Shown here piece after piece: positions 8,568-16,691 of a DNA stretch of 52,208 nucleotides. Under the pieces are notes generated by a model. It was not told the origin of the DNA, made no database searches, and saw only the letters and a program-made list of their open reading frames with translations. Source of the DNA: Spirochaetota bacterium (GTDB taxonomy: Bacteria > Spirochaetota > Spirochaetia > Treponematales > Rectinemataceae); contig JAKLFE010000033.1 of assembly GCA_022711355.1 (NCBI GenBank), positions 1-52,208 of the forward strand. Reading direction: 5' to 3'. The position numbers and the translations under genes were made by a program. The first letter of the stretch is position 1, and each line of letters opens with the position of its first letter.

Positions 8568-8583
8568 TCGTTCACGGGGGAGC
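8531..8583 (+). other. Long hairpin overlapping the mfd stop codon
   Basis: CGTGAACGATTAGC (8538-8551) and GCTAATCGTTCACG (8563-8576) form a perfect 14-bp stem around an 11-nt loop. Seven further pairs, some G-U, extend it to 8531/8583. The TAA stop (8565-8567) lies inside the right arm. There is no T-run, so it is not a standard intrinsic terminator. It may protect the mRNA end or assist another form of termination. Confidence 0.7.
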
Positions 8584-8678
8584 GCCCAGACGCGCGGACC
8601 ACGCCTCCTTCATACTCTTCCCTCGCTCCCTTCATAGTCCCTTTACATCTCCCGGATATCCTCTCGGCCATCGCGAAG

Positions 8679-8699
8679 CGCGGCGAGGAGCTCGCCGCG
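8679..8699 (+). other. Hairpin just upstream of the FMN-binding gene
   Basis: A 9-bp perfect stem (CGCGGCGAG / CTCGCCGCG, 3-nt loop) ends 6 nt before the GGAGG ribosome site. The rest of the 8584-8715 gap shows no convincing promoter; TTTACA at 8642 lacks a matching -10. Confidence 0.45.
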
Positions 8700-8715
8700 G
8701 ACTGTGGAGGATACA

Positions 8716-9165
8716 ATGAAGCTCGGATTAAGGCGCCCCGCCGGATTCGCGGGAAAACGAGTGGGTCTGGCCAAGGCCGCGATCGCCTTCGCCGCGCTCT
8801 TTTTGCTGTTGCAGCTGGGAGCCGCGCCCCTCTCCGCCCGCGGCAGGCGCTATTCGAACGCCACCATACCCCAGGGCATCACCTATCCGAGCGGAAGTCT
8901 CAAGGACGGCATGTATCGCGGGACCGCCGATGGCTACATGCCTGGCTTGAGCGTCGAGGTTGCGGTCAAGGGCGGGAAGATCGATTCGGTGCGGATCGCC
9001 GAGAACGACGAGACCCCGCGCTGGCTCAGCATGGTCTCCGGAGTGATTCCCCGGAGGATCGTCGCCGCCCAGGGCACCGAGATCGACATCGTCTCGGGGG
9101 CCACCGCGAGCAGCCACGGCATCATGTCGGCCGTCGAGGACGCGCTCGGGAAGGCCGCGAAATGA
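8716..9165 (+). CDS. Exported FMN-binding domain protein with covalent-flavin motif
   Basis: 149 aa from the ATG at 8716, which has GGAGG (8706-8710) at 5-nt spacing; a GTG 12 nt earlier lacks one. The N-terminus carries a hydrophobic segment (AIAFAALFLLLQLGAAPL), so the protein is secreted or anchored. The rest is a small FMN-binding domain (DGMYRGTADGY, then DIVSGATASS). The motif D124-x-x-S-G-A-T130 is the one in which ApbE attaches FMN to the Thr in NqrC/RnfG-type proteins. It should therefore be a periplasmic flavoprotein acting in electron transfer; its partners are not evident. Its stop overlaps the next gene as ATGA. Confidence 0.88.
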   Translation: MKLGLRRPAGFAGKRVGLAKAAIAFAALFLLLQLGAAPLSARGRRYSNATIPQGITYPSGSLKDGMYRGTADGYMPGLSVEVAVKGGKIDSVRIAENDETPRWLSMVSGVIPRRIVAAQGTEIDIVSGATASSHGIMSAVEDALGKAAK

Positions 9166-10481
9166 GGCTCGTGATGGACCGGCTCGCCCTGATCGCGGCC
9201 CTCCTCGCCTCGGCGGCGGGAAGCGCGGCCGCGGAGGGCCCGGGGACGGCGCGGATCGCGGTGGCCAGCGACCTCCACTACCTGGCGCCCGCCCTCCATG
9301 ACTCGGGCCCGCGTTACGCGACATTGCTCGAGGGGGGCGACTGCAAGAACCTGGCCCAGGTCGAGAACCTGGCCGCCTGCCTAGCCTGGAGCCTCGCGGA
9401 GGGGGCCGATCGGCCCGACTGCCTGGTCATAACCGGCGACCTGACCCTCAACGGCGAGCGCGGGAGCCATCTCGCCCTGGCCGCCCTCCTGCGGGCCCTC
9501 CTCGCCTCGGGGACGCGGGTCCTGGTGCTGCCGGGCAACCACGATCTATCGAATCCTTACGCCCGCCGATTCGAGGGCGAGCTCGCACTCGCGACGGAGT
9601 CGGTCGGTCCCGAGGACTTCGCCGCCATCTGGGCCGATTTCGGCTACGCCGAGGCGCTGGACCGCGACCTCGGGAGCCTGAGCTACGTCGCCCGCGCGGC
9701 CCCTGGCCTGCGCATCCTGATGCTCGACACGACCGAGAGCGAGCGGAACGGGGAGCTCGGCTATCCCGTCTGCGGCGGCTCGGTATCCGACGAGACCAGG
9801 GCATGGATAGGCCGGGCCGCCGCCCGCGCCTCGGCCGCGGGCGAGCGGCTCATCGCCGCCATGCACCATAGCCTTGTCGACCACAACTCGGTCGTCAACC
9901 AAGGCTACACCGTCGAGGGCGCCGAGGAGCTGGCCGAGCTCCTCGCGGGCCTTGGCGTCGGCTTGGTCCTGAGCGGCCACACCCACGTGCAGGACATCGC
10001 CGAGGCCGCGACGCCGAGCGGGAAGATCGTCGATCTCTCGAGCGGCTCCTTGGCCGTCTATCCCCACCTCGTCGGCTCCCTCGAGCTTGGCGCGGATGGC
10101 TCGATCGGCTACTCGAAGGCCTCCCTCGACGTGGCCTCCTGGGCGAGCTCCGAGCGCCCCGGCGATCCGGGCCTCGCAGACTTCGCCGCGAAGGCCGAGT
10201 CCTTCTTTCTCGAGCGGTCGGCGGGCATGTTCTCGTCCCTGATCGAGGGGAGCGACGCCGGCGGGGCCTTGAGCGCGCGCGAGAGGATGGAGCTCGCGGC
10301 CCTGCTCGCGCGGAGGAACGCGCGCTTCTTTTCCGGGGAGGACTTCGAGGCGGCGGCCGATCCCGAGGCGGCGCGGGCGGAGAGCCTGGTATCCCGCCTC
10401 GACGCAGGCTTCCTCGAGGCCTACGCGCGGAGCATTGCCGAGGACGAGACGCCGCTCGCCTGGCCGATGGCGGGGAAGTGA
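9162..10481 (+). CDS. Exported calcineurin-like metallophosphoesterase
   Basis: 439 aa. A signal peptide (LALIAALLASAAGSAAA) precedes the catalytic domain. All motifs of the two-metal fold are visible: SDLHY, GDLTLNGE, GNHD, AMHH and SGHTHVQD. The family includes phosphodiesterases and nucleotidases; the substrate cannot be told from sequence. The C-terminal ~150 residues are helical with no recognised domain. The ATG overlaps the stop of the FMN-binding protein (ATGA), so both exported proteins are probably made together. An in-frame ATG at 9174 is an alternative start. Confidence 0.88.
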   Translation: MRLVMDRLALIAALLASAAGSAAAEGPGTARIAVASDLHYLAPALHDSGPRYATLLEGGDCKNLAQVENLAACLAWSLAEGADRPDCLVITGDLTLNGERGSHLALAALLRALLASGTRVLVLPGNHDLSNPYARRFEGELALATESVGPEDFAAIWADFGYAEALDRDLGSLSYVARAAPGLRILMLDTTESERNGELGYPVCGGSVSDETRAWIGRAAARASAAGERLIAAMHHSLVDHNSVVNQGYTVEGAEELAELLAGLGVGLVLSGHTHVQDIAEAATPSGKIVDLSSGSLAVYPHLVGSLELGADGSIGYSKASLDVASWASSERPGDPGLADFAAKAESFFLERSAGMFSSLIEGSDAGGALSARERMELAALLARRNARFFSGEDFEAAADPEAARAESLVSRLDAGFLEAYARSIAEDETPLAWPMAGK

Positions 10482-10535
10482 AGCATCGGGCGAGGCGAGC
10501 GCAGCGGGAAGGGGGAGGTCGGAAGGGGGCGGGGC

Positions 10536-11312
10536 TTAGGCCCGCCGGCTGGCGACCGAGGCGTAGAAGTAGGCCGACAGGATGTCGACGAGCTCGGCCG
10601 AGAACTCGAGCTTGGCCACGACCTTCTGGACCCCCGAGGGGAGGCGGGTCGCGCTCTGGATCGAGCCGCCGACGTTGAAGCGGTATTTCTGGAAGAAGAG
10701 GTTGAAGGTCGCCTTGGTCCCGACGGCGACGTCGGGGGAGCGGAGGGGCATGAGGAACTCGAGGCGGTCCACGCCGACGGAGAAGAGGGCGAGCTTCTGC
10801 GGCTCGGCGCCCGCGGACATGACGGCGTAGTTGTTGAAGCCGAGCTTCTTGGAGCTGTCGGGGTTGATCTGCACCGACTTGCCGCGGAAGTCCGACCACT
10901 CGGCCTTGAGGCGCTCGAGGCGGAGGAGGTGGCCGCCCAGGAGCTCGGCGAGGGCCGGGGGGATGGGCTTGAAGTCGCAGACGACGAGGCCGACGCAGTC
11001 CCGGCCCTTCATCATGCCGACCGCGGCGATCTGGCAGCGGCAGAAGACCTTCTCCGGCTCGCGGGCGTTGGGGGGCTGGACCGTCAGGGTGAGGCCGGCT
11101 AGAGCGTTCTTGTAGCGCTGGAAGAAGGCGACCTCGTCCTTGGTGAAGGAGCCGAGGAGGACGGCCCTCGTCATGGAGAGCTGGTAGGGGGCGCAGGCGA
11201 GGGTATAGGTATCGACCTTGAGGGCGGTCTGGGATTGGACGATGCCCGTCGACGAGAGCACGTAGGGGCTGAAGGACACGACGGCGTCCTTGAACTGCTC
11301 CTCGTAGCTCAT
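10536..11312 (-). CDS. PilZ-like protein of unknown function
   Basis: 258 aa from the ATG at 11312, which has AGGAAA before it and overlaps the upstream stop as ATGA; an ATG at 11330 with GGAG is also possible. There is no signal peptide, so it is cytoplasmic. The C-terminal half reads like a PilZ-type barrel (VGVDRLEFLMPLRSPD, then GTKATFNLFFQKYRF), and the N-terminal half resembles the extra domain that precedes PilZ in some spirochaete proteins. The classical RxxxR and D/NxSxxG signatures are not evident, so c-di-GMP binding is uncertain. It ends the long minus-strand operon. No clear terminator is visible in the 54-bp convergent gap. Confidence 0.6.
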   Translation of the reverse strand: MSYEEQFKDAVVSFSPYVLSSTGIVQSQTALKVDTYTLACAPYQLSMTRAVLLGSFTKDEVAFFQRYKNALAGLTLTVQPPNAREPEKVFCRCQIAAVGMMKGRDCVGLVVCDFKPIPPALAELLGGHLLRLERLKAEWSDFRGKSVQINPDSSKKLGFNNYAVMSAGAEPQKLALFSVGVDRLEFLMPLRSPDVAVGTKATFNLFFQKYRFNVGGSIQSATRLPSGVQKVVAKLEFSAELVDILSAYFYASVASRRA

Positions 11313-12097
11313 CGTTTCCTGTTTTTGCATACATCTCCACTATGCCCGTAGAAGGCGCCGCGGTCAAGGCTGGTGCCCGGGACGGCGCCGACGAGGAAGA
11401 CCGCGGGGAGCTTTCCCGGGAGCCAGGGCCTCGCCCGCCATTCCGAGACGGGTGCGGATCGGAGCGCCTCGGCGGGCCCGGTGAGGTCGACGGCCACGCA
11501 GAGCCGCGTCCCCGGGGAGAGGGAGGCCAGGCAGTCCTCGAGGAGGCGGGCGTTGCGGTAGGGGGTCTCGATGAAGATGCGCGTGGCCCCGTCGGCGCGG
11601 ACGCCCGCGTCGATCCGCGACAGGGCCGAGCGCCGGGCCGCGGGCTCCTGGGAAAGGTAGCCGAGGAAGGAGAAGCGCTGCCCGTCGAGGCCCGAGGCCG
11701 CCAGGGCGAGGAGGAGGGAGGAGGGGCCGACGAGGGGGACGACCCGGGCGCCCAGGCCGTGGGCGAGGGCGACGAGGGCCGAGCCCGGGTCGGCCACGCA
11801 GGGCAGGCCCGCCTCCGACAGGAGGCCGAGATCCTCGCCCGCCTTCAGGGGATCGAGGAGGGCGGGCAGGGCCTCGGGGGGCGTGTGCTCGTCCAGGCGC
11901 TCCAGCGTCGCGGCCCGCGCGGCCTCCGGGTCGAGGATCCGCCCGAGGAGGCGCCAGGCCGCCTTCTCGCCCTCGACCACGAAGCGGCGCAGGAGACGGA
12001 TTCGGGCCAGGGCCTGGGCGGGGAGGGCAGCCTCGGGGGGGGACTCGGGGTCGAGGAGGTTGGGGACGAGGTAGAGGACGCCGAGCTTCCCTTCCAT
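11309..12097 (-). CDS. RsmI-like SAM-dependent methyltransferase (tetrapyrrole methylase fold)
   Basis: 262 aa from the ATG at 12097, preceded by GAGGTG; a GTG at 12103 is less likely. The core motifs of the RsmI family are present: LLSEAGLPCVADPGS, VVPLVGPSSLLLAL, and SGLDGQRFSFLGYLS followed by an ETPYRN motif. RsmI methylates the 2'-O of C1402 in 16S rRNA. The start (GVLYLVPNLLD) differs from the typical LYVVATPIGN, so this may be a paralogue with another target. It overlaps the PilZ-like gene (ATGA) and is packed against the FAD-subunit gene. Confidence 0.8.
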   Translation of the reverse strand: MEGKLGVLYLVPNLLDPESPPEAALPAQALARIRLLRRFVVEGEKAAWRLLGRILDPEAARAATLERLDEHTPPEALPALLDPLKAGEDLGLLSEAGLPCVADPGSALVALAHGLGARVVPLVGPSSLLLALAASGLDGQRFSFLGYLSQEPAARRSALSRIDAGVRADGATRIFIETPYRNARLLEDCLASLSPGTRLCVAVDLTGPAEALRSAPVSEWRARPWLPGKLPAVFLVGAVPGTSLDRGAFYGHSGDVCKNRKR

Positions 12098-12099
12098 GG

Positions 12100-12927
12100 T
12101 CACCTCGAGAGCATGTCGAGGGCCCCCTCGACGAGGGCCCCGAACTGGAGGGCGAGGGGCTCGGGCAGGGCCGAGCCGGCCTCCCGGTACTCGGCCCCGA
12201 AATAGCTCCGCTCCCGGTCGGAGAGGGGGAGGCTCCGGCCGATGATGCGGGCCTCGATCTCCCGCAGCCTGAGCGATCGCTCGCCGGCGAAGGCGAGGCG
12301 GAACTCCGAGAGCAGGCCCTTGTCGGCGCGCGCGGCGAGGGCGAAGACGGCCGTGTCCGGGCCGGGGTAATCGCGGTTGCCGACCTTGCGGAGGGCCAGG
12401 GCGTCCCAGCGCTCGAGGGGGACCCGTATCCTCGTGAGGAGGGCCCCCACGGGGAAGGCCGGCTCGCCGCCGGGCCCGGCGAGCCGGTTGACGTTCATCC
12501 AGGCCGCCCCGCCCTGGTCCCGGAGCTCGACGAGGGCATCGAGGCAGGCGAGGGCCGGCCAGGCGTCCATGAAGCGCTCGCGGCAGGCCAGGTTCCCGCC
12601 GAGGGTGGCGAGGTTGCGGATCGCGGGGCTGCCGACTCCCTTGAGGGCCTGGGCGAGGAGGGAAGGCAGGGCGCTCTCGCCGAGCTCGAGGGCCTCGGCC
12701 AGGGTGACCGAGGCGCCGATCTCGAGGAAGCGCTCGGTCAGGCCGGCCCGCCTGAGCTCGGGGACGGCGTGGAGGCAGACGACGACGGGCGGCAGGTCGA
12801 GGCCGCGGCCCCCCTGCTCGCGGAGGATATCCGTGCCCCCGGCGTAGAGGAGGGCCCCGGGATGGCGGGCCATGATCTCGAGGGTCTCGGCCAGGTCCTT
12901 GGGCTGATGGATCTCACTGACGAGCAC
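12100..12927 (-). CDS. FAD-binding subunit of a xanthine dehydrogenase-type hydroxylase
   Basis: 275 aa. This is the medium, flavin subunit of a molybdenum hydroxylase, passing electrons from the iron-sulfur subunit to the final acceptor. The two FAD motifs of the CoxM/CutM family are clear: LLYAGGTDIL near residue 27 and IRNLATLGGNLA near residue 100. The C-terminal domain is also present. The GTG start at 12927 has AGGAGG ten bases upstream, inside the end of the iron-sulfur gene, which it overlaps by 14 nt. The electron acceptor and substrate are not predictable. Confidence 0.88.
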   Translation of the reverse strand: MLVSEIHQPKDLAETLEIMARHPGALLYAGGTDILREQGGRGLDLPPVVVCLHAVPELRRAGLTERFLEIGASVTLAEALELGESALPSLLAQALKGVGSPAIRNLATLGGNLACRERFMDAWPALACLDALVELRDQGGAAWMNVNRLAGPGGEPAFPVGALLTRIRVPLERWDALALRKVGNRDYPGPDTAVFALAARADKGLLSEFRLAFAGERSLRLREIEARIIGRSLPLSDRERSYFGAEYREAGSALPEPLALQFGALVEGALDMLSR

Positions 12928-13402
12928 GGCGGTACAGCCTCCTGGCCCGGAGCTCGGCGGCGGCCTGGACCGCGGCGATCATCGTGACGGGATCGGTGCA
13001 GCGGCAGGATACGGAGGAGAGCTGCTCGAGGATCTCGTCGGGCGAGGGCCTGGTCTTCCGCTCGAGGAGGGCGCCGACGGCCATGATCTTGCCCGACTCG
13101 CAGAAGCCGCAGGTCTCGACGCGGGCCTCGGCGAAGCCGTCGAGGATGTCGTGGTACTCGTCGGTGAGGGCGAAGCCCTCGATGGTGACGATCTCGCAGC
13201 CTCGGACCCGGAAGGCGGGCAGGAGGCAGGAGGGGACGAGCTCGCCGTCGAGGAAGACCAGGCAGCGGCCGCAGCGGCCGCAGCGGCAGTCCGACTGGAG
13301 GCCGAGGAGGCCGAAGCCATCGCGGAGGAGGTCGGAGAGCCGATCGCCGGTGCGGGCGCGGATCGAGACGTCCTCGCCGTTGAGGATGAAGGAGAGGTTC
13401 AT
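12914..13402 (-). CDS. [2Fe-2S] subunit of a xanthine dehydrogenase-type hydroxylase
   Basis: 162 aa, typical for CoxS/XdhC small subunits. The plant-type cluster is built by CRCGRCGRC plus the Cys in LVPSCL. The second cluster is formed by CGFC and CRCTDPVTM. All eight expected ligands are visible, and an extra Cys sits inside the first motif. It carries electrons from the molybdenum centre to FAD. It overlaps the large-subunit stop by ATGA. The intact ligands suggest a working electron chain even though the large subunit has altered motifs. Confidence 0.9.
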   Translation of the reverse strand: MNLSFILNGEDVSIRARTGDRLSDLLRDGFGLLGLQSDCRCGRCGRCLVFLDGELVPSCLLPAFRVRGCEIVTIEGFALTDEYHDILDGFAEARVETCGFCESGKIMAVGALLERKTRPSPDEILEQLSSVSCRCTDPVTMIAAVQAAAELRARRLYRRARQ

Positions 13403-15495
13403 GAGGTCTCCAGGGCCCGGATGAGCTCGGCGGCGGGGACGGGCAGGCGGGAGAGGGCGGCCCCCGAGGCCTGGGAGAGGGCGGAGAGGAAGGCCGCCGG
13501 CAGGGCGTCGAAGGGCAGCTCGCCGATGCCCTTCACGGGAGCTCCCTTCGCGGCCGGGAGGAATTCGACCTCGAGGGCGGGCAGCTCGCGGAGGCTCTGG
13601 AGCCCGTAGCGGAAATACTCGGTCCCCGGGGACCCGGGCGAGGCGCACTCCATCCGCTCGAGGAGGCAGGAGCCGAGGGCGTCGGCCATGCCCGATCGCA
13701 GGGAGGAGGCGGCGCGCTCGGGCGAGACCACCTGGCCGCCGTCCACGCAGAGCCAGGCCCCGAGGGGCCGGGGCTCGAGGCTCCACTCGTCGAGCTCGAG
13801 CTCGACCACGGCCCCCGCCCAGGCCGCCGTATCGAAGGGCGAGCCGGATACCCGGCCCTCCTCCCAGCGGATGGGGCGGGGTACGCGGTAGAGGCTCCTG
13901 GCCGTGAGGGGCAGGGGATCGCGGAAGCGGCGCTTCTGGATGGCCTGGCAGGCCCGCTCGACGAGGCGGTTGACCACGGTGACGTTCCGCGAGAGGGTGC
14001 TCGGCCCGGAGTTGGGCACCTCGCCCGTCTGGGGCTCGGCCACCGAGACCTTGTCGGCCTCGATGCCGAGGATGGCGGCGGCGCTCCGCTTCCAGATCTC
14101 GATCACCCCCCCGCCCGAGGCGGCGGCGCTCGTGCGGAGGAGGAGGCGGAGCTCCTTGTCGAGGGTGGCCTCGACCGTGTAGGAGTTCGAGGCGTCGCCG
14201 GAGAGGAAGGGGCCCGCGCCCTGGTAGGCGAAGGCCAGCCCGATGCCGCGCAGGGGGCGGTCGGAGGCGCCGGAGCGGCGCTTGCGGACGAGCTCGTAGC
14301 AGGCGTACTTGCGGCGGAAGTCGCTCGAGGCGGCGAGGCGCTCGGTGATCGCCTGGTAGGGGACGGCCTCCCGGAGGGCCTCCCCGGTGAGGAGGGAGGA
14401 GCCCTTTCGCAGGACGTTGCGCGATTTCCAGTCGATGGGGTCCTCTCCCAGGAGGGAGGCGAGGCGGTTCGCGTGGGCCTCCACGGCGAAGAAGGAGTGG
14501 GAGGCCCCGAGGCCGCCGAAGGCCCCCGAGGGCACCGTGTCCGTCTTGACGGCGTAGCCCTCGACGCGGAGGTTCGGGCAGGAGTAGGCGCCCGTGGCGG
14601 CGAGGACGGCCTGGGAGACGATCTCCTCGGCGAGGGGGCCGTAGGCCCCGATGCCGAGGGCGATGCGTACGTCCATGGCGGCCAGGTTCCCGGCGGGATC
14701 GAGGGCTGACCTGACGCTCACCGAGCTGCGCGCCCGCTTGGGCGTGTAGAGGAAGTCCTCCTCGCGGCTGAGGAGGATCTTCACGGGCCGGGAGCAGGCC
14801 ACCGAGGCGACGGCGGCCTGGCAGGCGAGGAGGGAGGGGTACCAGAGCTTGCCGTCGAGGTGGACCCCGAGCCTCGTCGGGCGCACCGAGACCTCCTCGG
14901 CCTTGCAGCCGAGGGCGAGGGCCACCGAGTCCCGCACGTGATAGGGCCACTGGGTGGCGCACCAGATGCCCATCTTGTCGTAGTCGTAGGCGGCCGCCGC
15001 CCCCTGGGGCTCGCTGTAGTAGTGCTCGAGGGCCCCGCTCGTGAAGGAGTCCTCGCGGGTCACGGACGCGATGGAGAAGGCGAGGTCGGGATCGCCCACG
15101 ACGGCGACCCGCTTGGCCGCGACCTGCTCGGATGAGAAGCTCTCCCAGGAGAGGCGGGGCTCCTCCGCCTCGCACTCGACGACGGAGCCGGCCACGAGCT
15201 CCTCGAGGAGCAGGGGATCCGGGCCCGCGATGAGGGCCACCGGCTCCCCCGCGTAGGAGACGCGCTCGGCCGCCAGGACCGGGAACTCGGCGCCGAAGCA
15301 GACCAGGCGGTTCTGGCCGGGGATGTCGGCGGGGAGGACGGCGCGGTAGCCCGAGGGGAGGCGGGGGAAGCGGATGGAGAGGATGGAGCCGCGGGCGGCG
15401 GGGGAGCGGAGGGCCAGGGCGTAGATCATGCCCTCGGCCCGGAAGTCCGTCAGGCAGGGGCGGCCCCCCGCCTCCGCGCCCATGCGGCGCCGCAC
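13399..15495 (-). CDS. Molybdopterin-binding subunit of a xanthine dehydrogenase-type hydroxylase (divergent)
   Basis: 698 aa, slightly short for the family. Family signs include WCATQWPYHVRDSVA, PVKILLSREED, SGPSTLSRN and the C-terminal KGIGELPFDALP with the catalytic Glu. Two normally conserved cofactor-site motifs are altered: GGGFGGK is replaced by TRLGVHLDGK, and RGFG reads GAFGGLGAS, losing its Arg. The protein may bind a variant cofactor or substrate, or have lost activity. The substrate is unknown; purines, aldehydes or N-heterocycles are all handled by this family. The GTG start is 3 bases after the upstream stop; an ATG at 15483 is an alternative. Confidence 0.8.
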   Translation of the reverse strand: MRRRMGAEAGGRPCLTDFRAEGMIYALALRSPAARGSILSIRFPRLPSGYRAVLPADIPGQNRLVCFGAEFPVLAAERVSYAGEPVALIAGPDPLLLEELVAGSVVECEAEEPRLSWESFSSEQVAAKRVAVVGDPDLAFSIASVTREDSFTSGALEHYYSEPQGAAAAYDYDKMGIWCATQWPYHVRDSVALALGCKAEEVSVRPTRLGVHLDGKLWYPSLLACQAAVASVACSRPVKILLSREEDFLYTPKRARSSVSVRSALDPAGNLAAMDVRIALGIGAYGPLAEEIVSQAVLAATGAYSCPNLRVEGYAVKTDTVPSGAFGGLGASHSFFAVEAHANRLASLLGEDPIDWKSRNVLRKGSSLLTGEALREAVPYQAITERLAASSDFRRKYACYELVRKRRSGASDRPLRGIGLAFAYQGAGPFLSGDASNSYTVEATLDKELRLLLRTSAAASGGGVIEIWKRSAAAILGIEADKVSVAEPQTGEVPNSGPSTLSRNVTVVNRLVERACQAIQKRRFRDPLPLTARSLYRVPRPIRWEEGRVSGSPFDTAAWAGAVVELELDEWSLEPRPLGAWLCVDGGQVVSPERAASSLRSGMADALGSCLLERMECASPGSPGTEYFRYGLQSLRELPALEVEFLPAAKGAPVKGIGELPFDALPAAFLSALSQASGAALSRLPVPAAELIRALETS

Positions 15496-15497
15496 GC

Positions 15498-16691
15498 CTA
15501 GGCCCCCGCCGCGGCCGGGCCCGGGGCTCCCGCCTCGGCCGCCGTCTCGAGCGCCGCCTCGACGACGCGCTCGACCTGGGCGGCCGACATGCCCTGCCAG
15601 ATCGGCAGGGAGATGGTCCGGGAGAAGCGGTCGAGGGCATTGGGGAAGGCCTCGGGCCTGAGGCCGTAGCGCTTGGACCAGTAGGCCATGGTGTGGAGGG
15701 GTATGAAGTGGACCGAGAGGCCGATGCCCTTGGCCTGGAGGCGCTCGAAGAACTCGTCGCGGCCGACGCGGAGGGCCTCGGGCCTGAGCCTGAGGCTGAA
15801 GAGGTGCCAGGCGTGGGCCGGGTGGACCGGCGGGAGCTCGAAGGCGGGATGGCCGCCGAAGGCCTCGAGATAGCGCGAGGCGATGGAGCGCCGCTCCTCG
15901 AGGAAGCGCCCGGCTTTCTTGAGCTGCTCCCTGCCGATGGCTGCGAGGAGGTCGGGAAGGTTGTACTTGTAGCCGGCCTCGACGACGTCGTAGCGCCAGG
16001 AGGCCTTCTTGGAGGTGTAGCGGTCCCAGGCGCCCCGGTCGAAGCCGTGGGAGCGCATGGTGGCCATGCGCTTGCGGAGCTCCTCGTCCCGGGCGAGGAC
16101 CATGCCTCCCTCGCCCGTGGTGATGGTCTTCGTGGCGTAGAAGGAGTAGACGCCGAGGTCGCCGAGGGTCCCGGCGAAGCCCTCCTCGAGCCGGACGGGG
16201 AAGGCGTGGGCGCAGTCCTCGACCACGGCGCAGCCGTGGCGGCGGGCCAGCTCGAGGATCTCCCCCATCCGGCAGGGGTAGCCGCCGACGTGGATGGGGA
16301 TGATGGCCTTGACGCCCTTGTTCATCCGCAGGACCGCCTCGAGGGCCTCGGGGTCGAGGTCGTAGCCCGCGGGCGTCACGTCGCAGAAGAGGACCTCCGC
16401 GCCGAGGTGCCGGGCTACCGCGGCCGTGGAGACGAAGGTGTAGGGGCTCGTGACGACGAAGTCGCCGGGGCCGACCCCGAGGGCCTCGAGGGCCAGGTGG
16501 AGGCCCGAGGTCGCCGAGTTGACCGCGAGGGCGGCGGGGGCGCCGACGTAGGCGGCGAATTCCGCCTCGAAGGCGAGGGTGGCCTTGCCGGTCGTGAGCC
16601 AGCCGGAGCGCAGGACCGCGAGGACGGCTTCCTCCTCCTCGGGGCCGATGGAGGGGAGGGCGAAGGGGACGAAATCAGAGCTCTGGCTCAT
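15498..16691 (-). CDS. DegT/DnrJ/EryC1-family PLP aminotransferase
   Basis: 397 aa. This family transfers an amino group to a keto-sugar nucleotide for surface polysaccharides, glycoproteins or secondary metabolites. Visible features are SGWLTTGKAT near the start, SATSGLHLAL for phosphate binding, VVEDCAHA with the PLP-pyridine Asp, and the PLP-binding Lys in SFYATKTITTGEGG. The C-terminal domain is full length. It follows the 4,6-dehydratase gene with a 17-nt overlap, and that enzyme's product is the usual substrate of such aminotransferases. Together they would make an amino-deoxy sugar. Confidence 0.92.
   Translation of the reverse strand: MSQSSDFVPFALPSIGPEEEEAVLAVLRSGWLTTGKATLAFEAEFAAYVGAPAALAVNSATSGLHLALEALGVGPGDFVVTSPYTFVSTAAVARHLGAEVLFCDVTPAGYDLDPEALEAVLRMNKGVKAIIPIHVGGYPCRMGEILELARRHGCAVVEDCAHAFPVRLEEGFAGTLGDLGVYSFYATKTITTGEGGMVLARDEELRKRMATMRSHGFDRGAWDRYTSKKASWRYDVVEAGYKYNLPDLLAAIGREQLKKAGRFLEERRSIASRYLEAFGGHPAFELPPVHPAHAWHLFSLRLRPEALRVGRDEFFERLQAKGIGLSVHFIPLHTMAYWSKRYGLRPEAFPNALDRFSRTISLPIWQGMSAAQVERVVEAALETAAEAGAPGPAAAGA

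Noticed and set aside
13399..15495. Large hydroxylase subunit as a pseudogene
   Set aside because: The frame is intact over 698 codons, the catalytic Glu is kept and the partner subunits have all ligands, so divergence fits better than decay.
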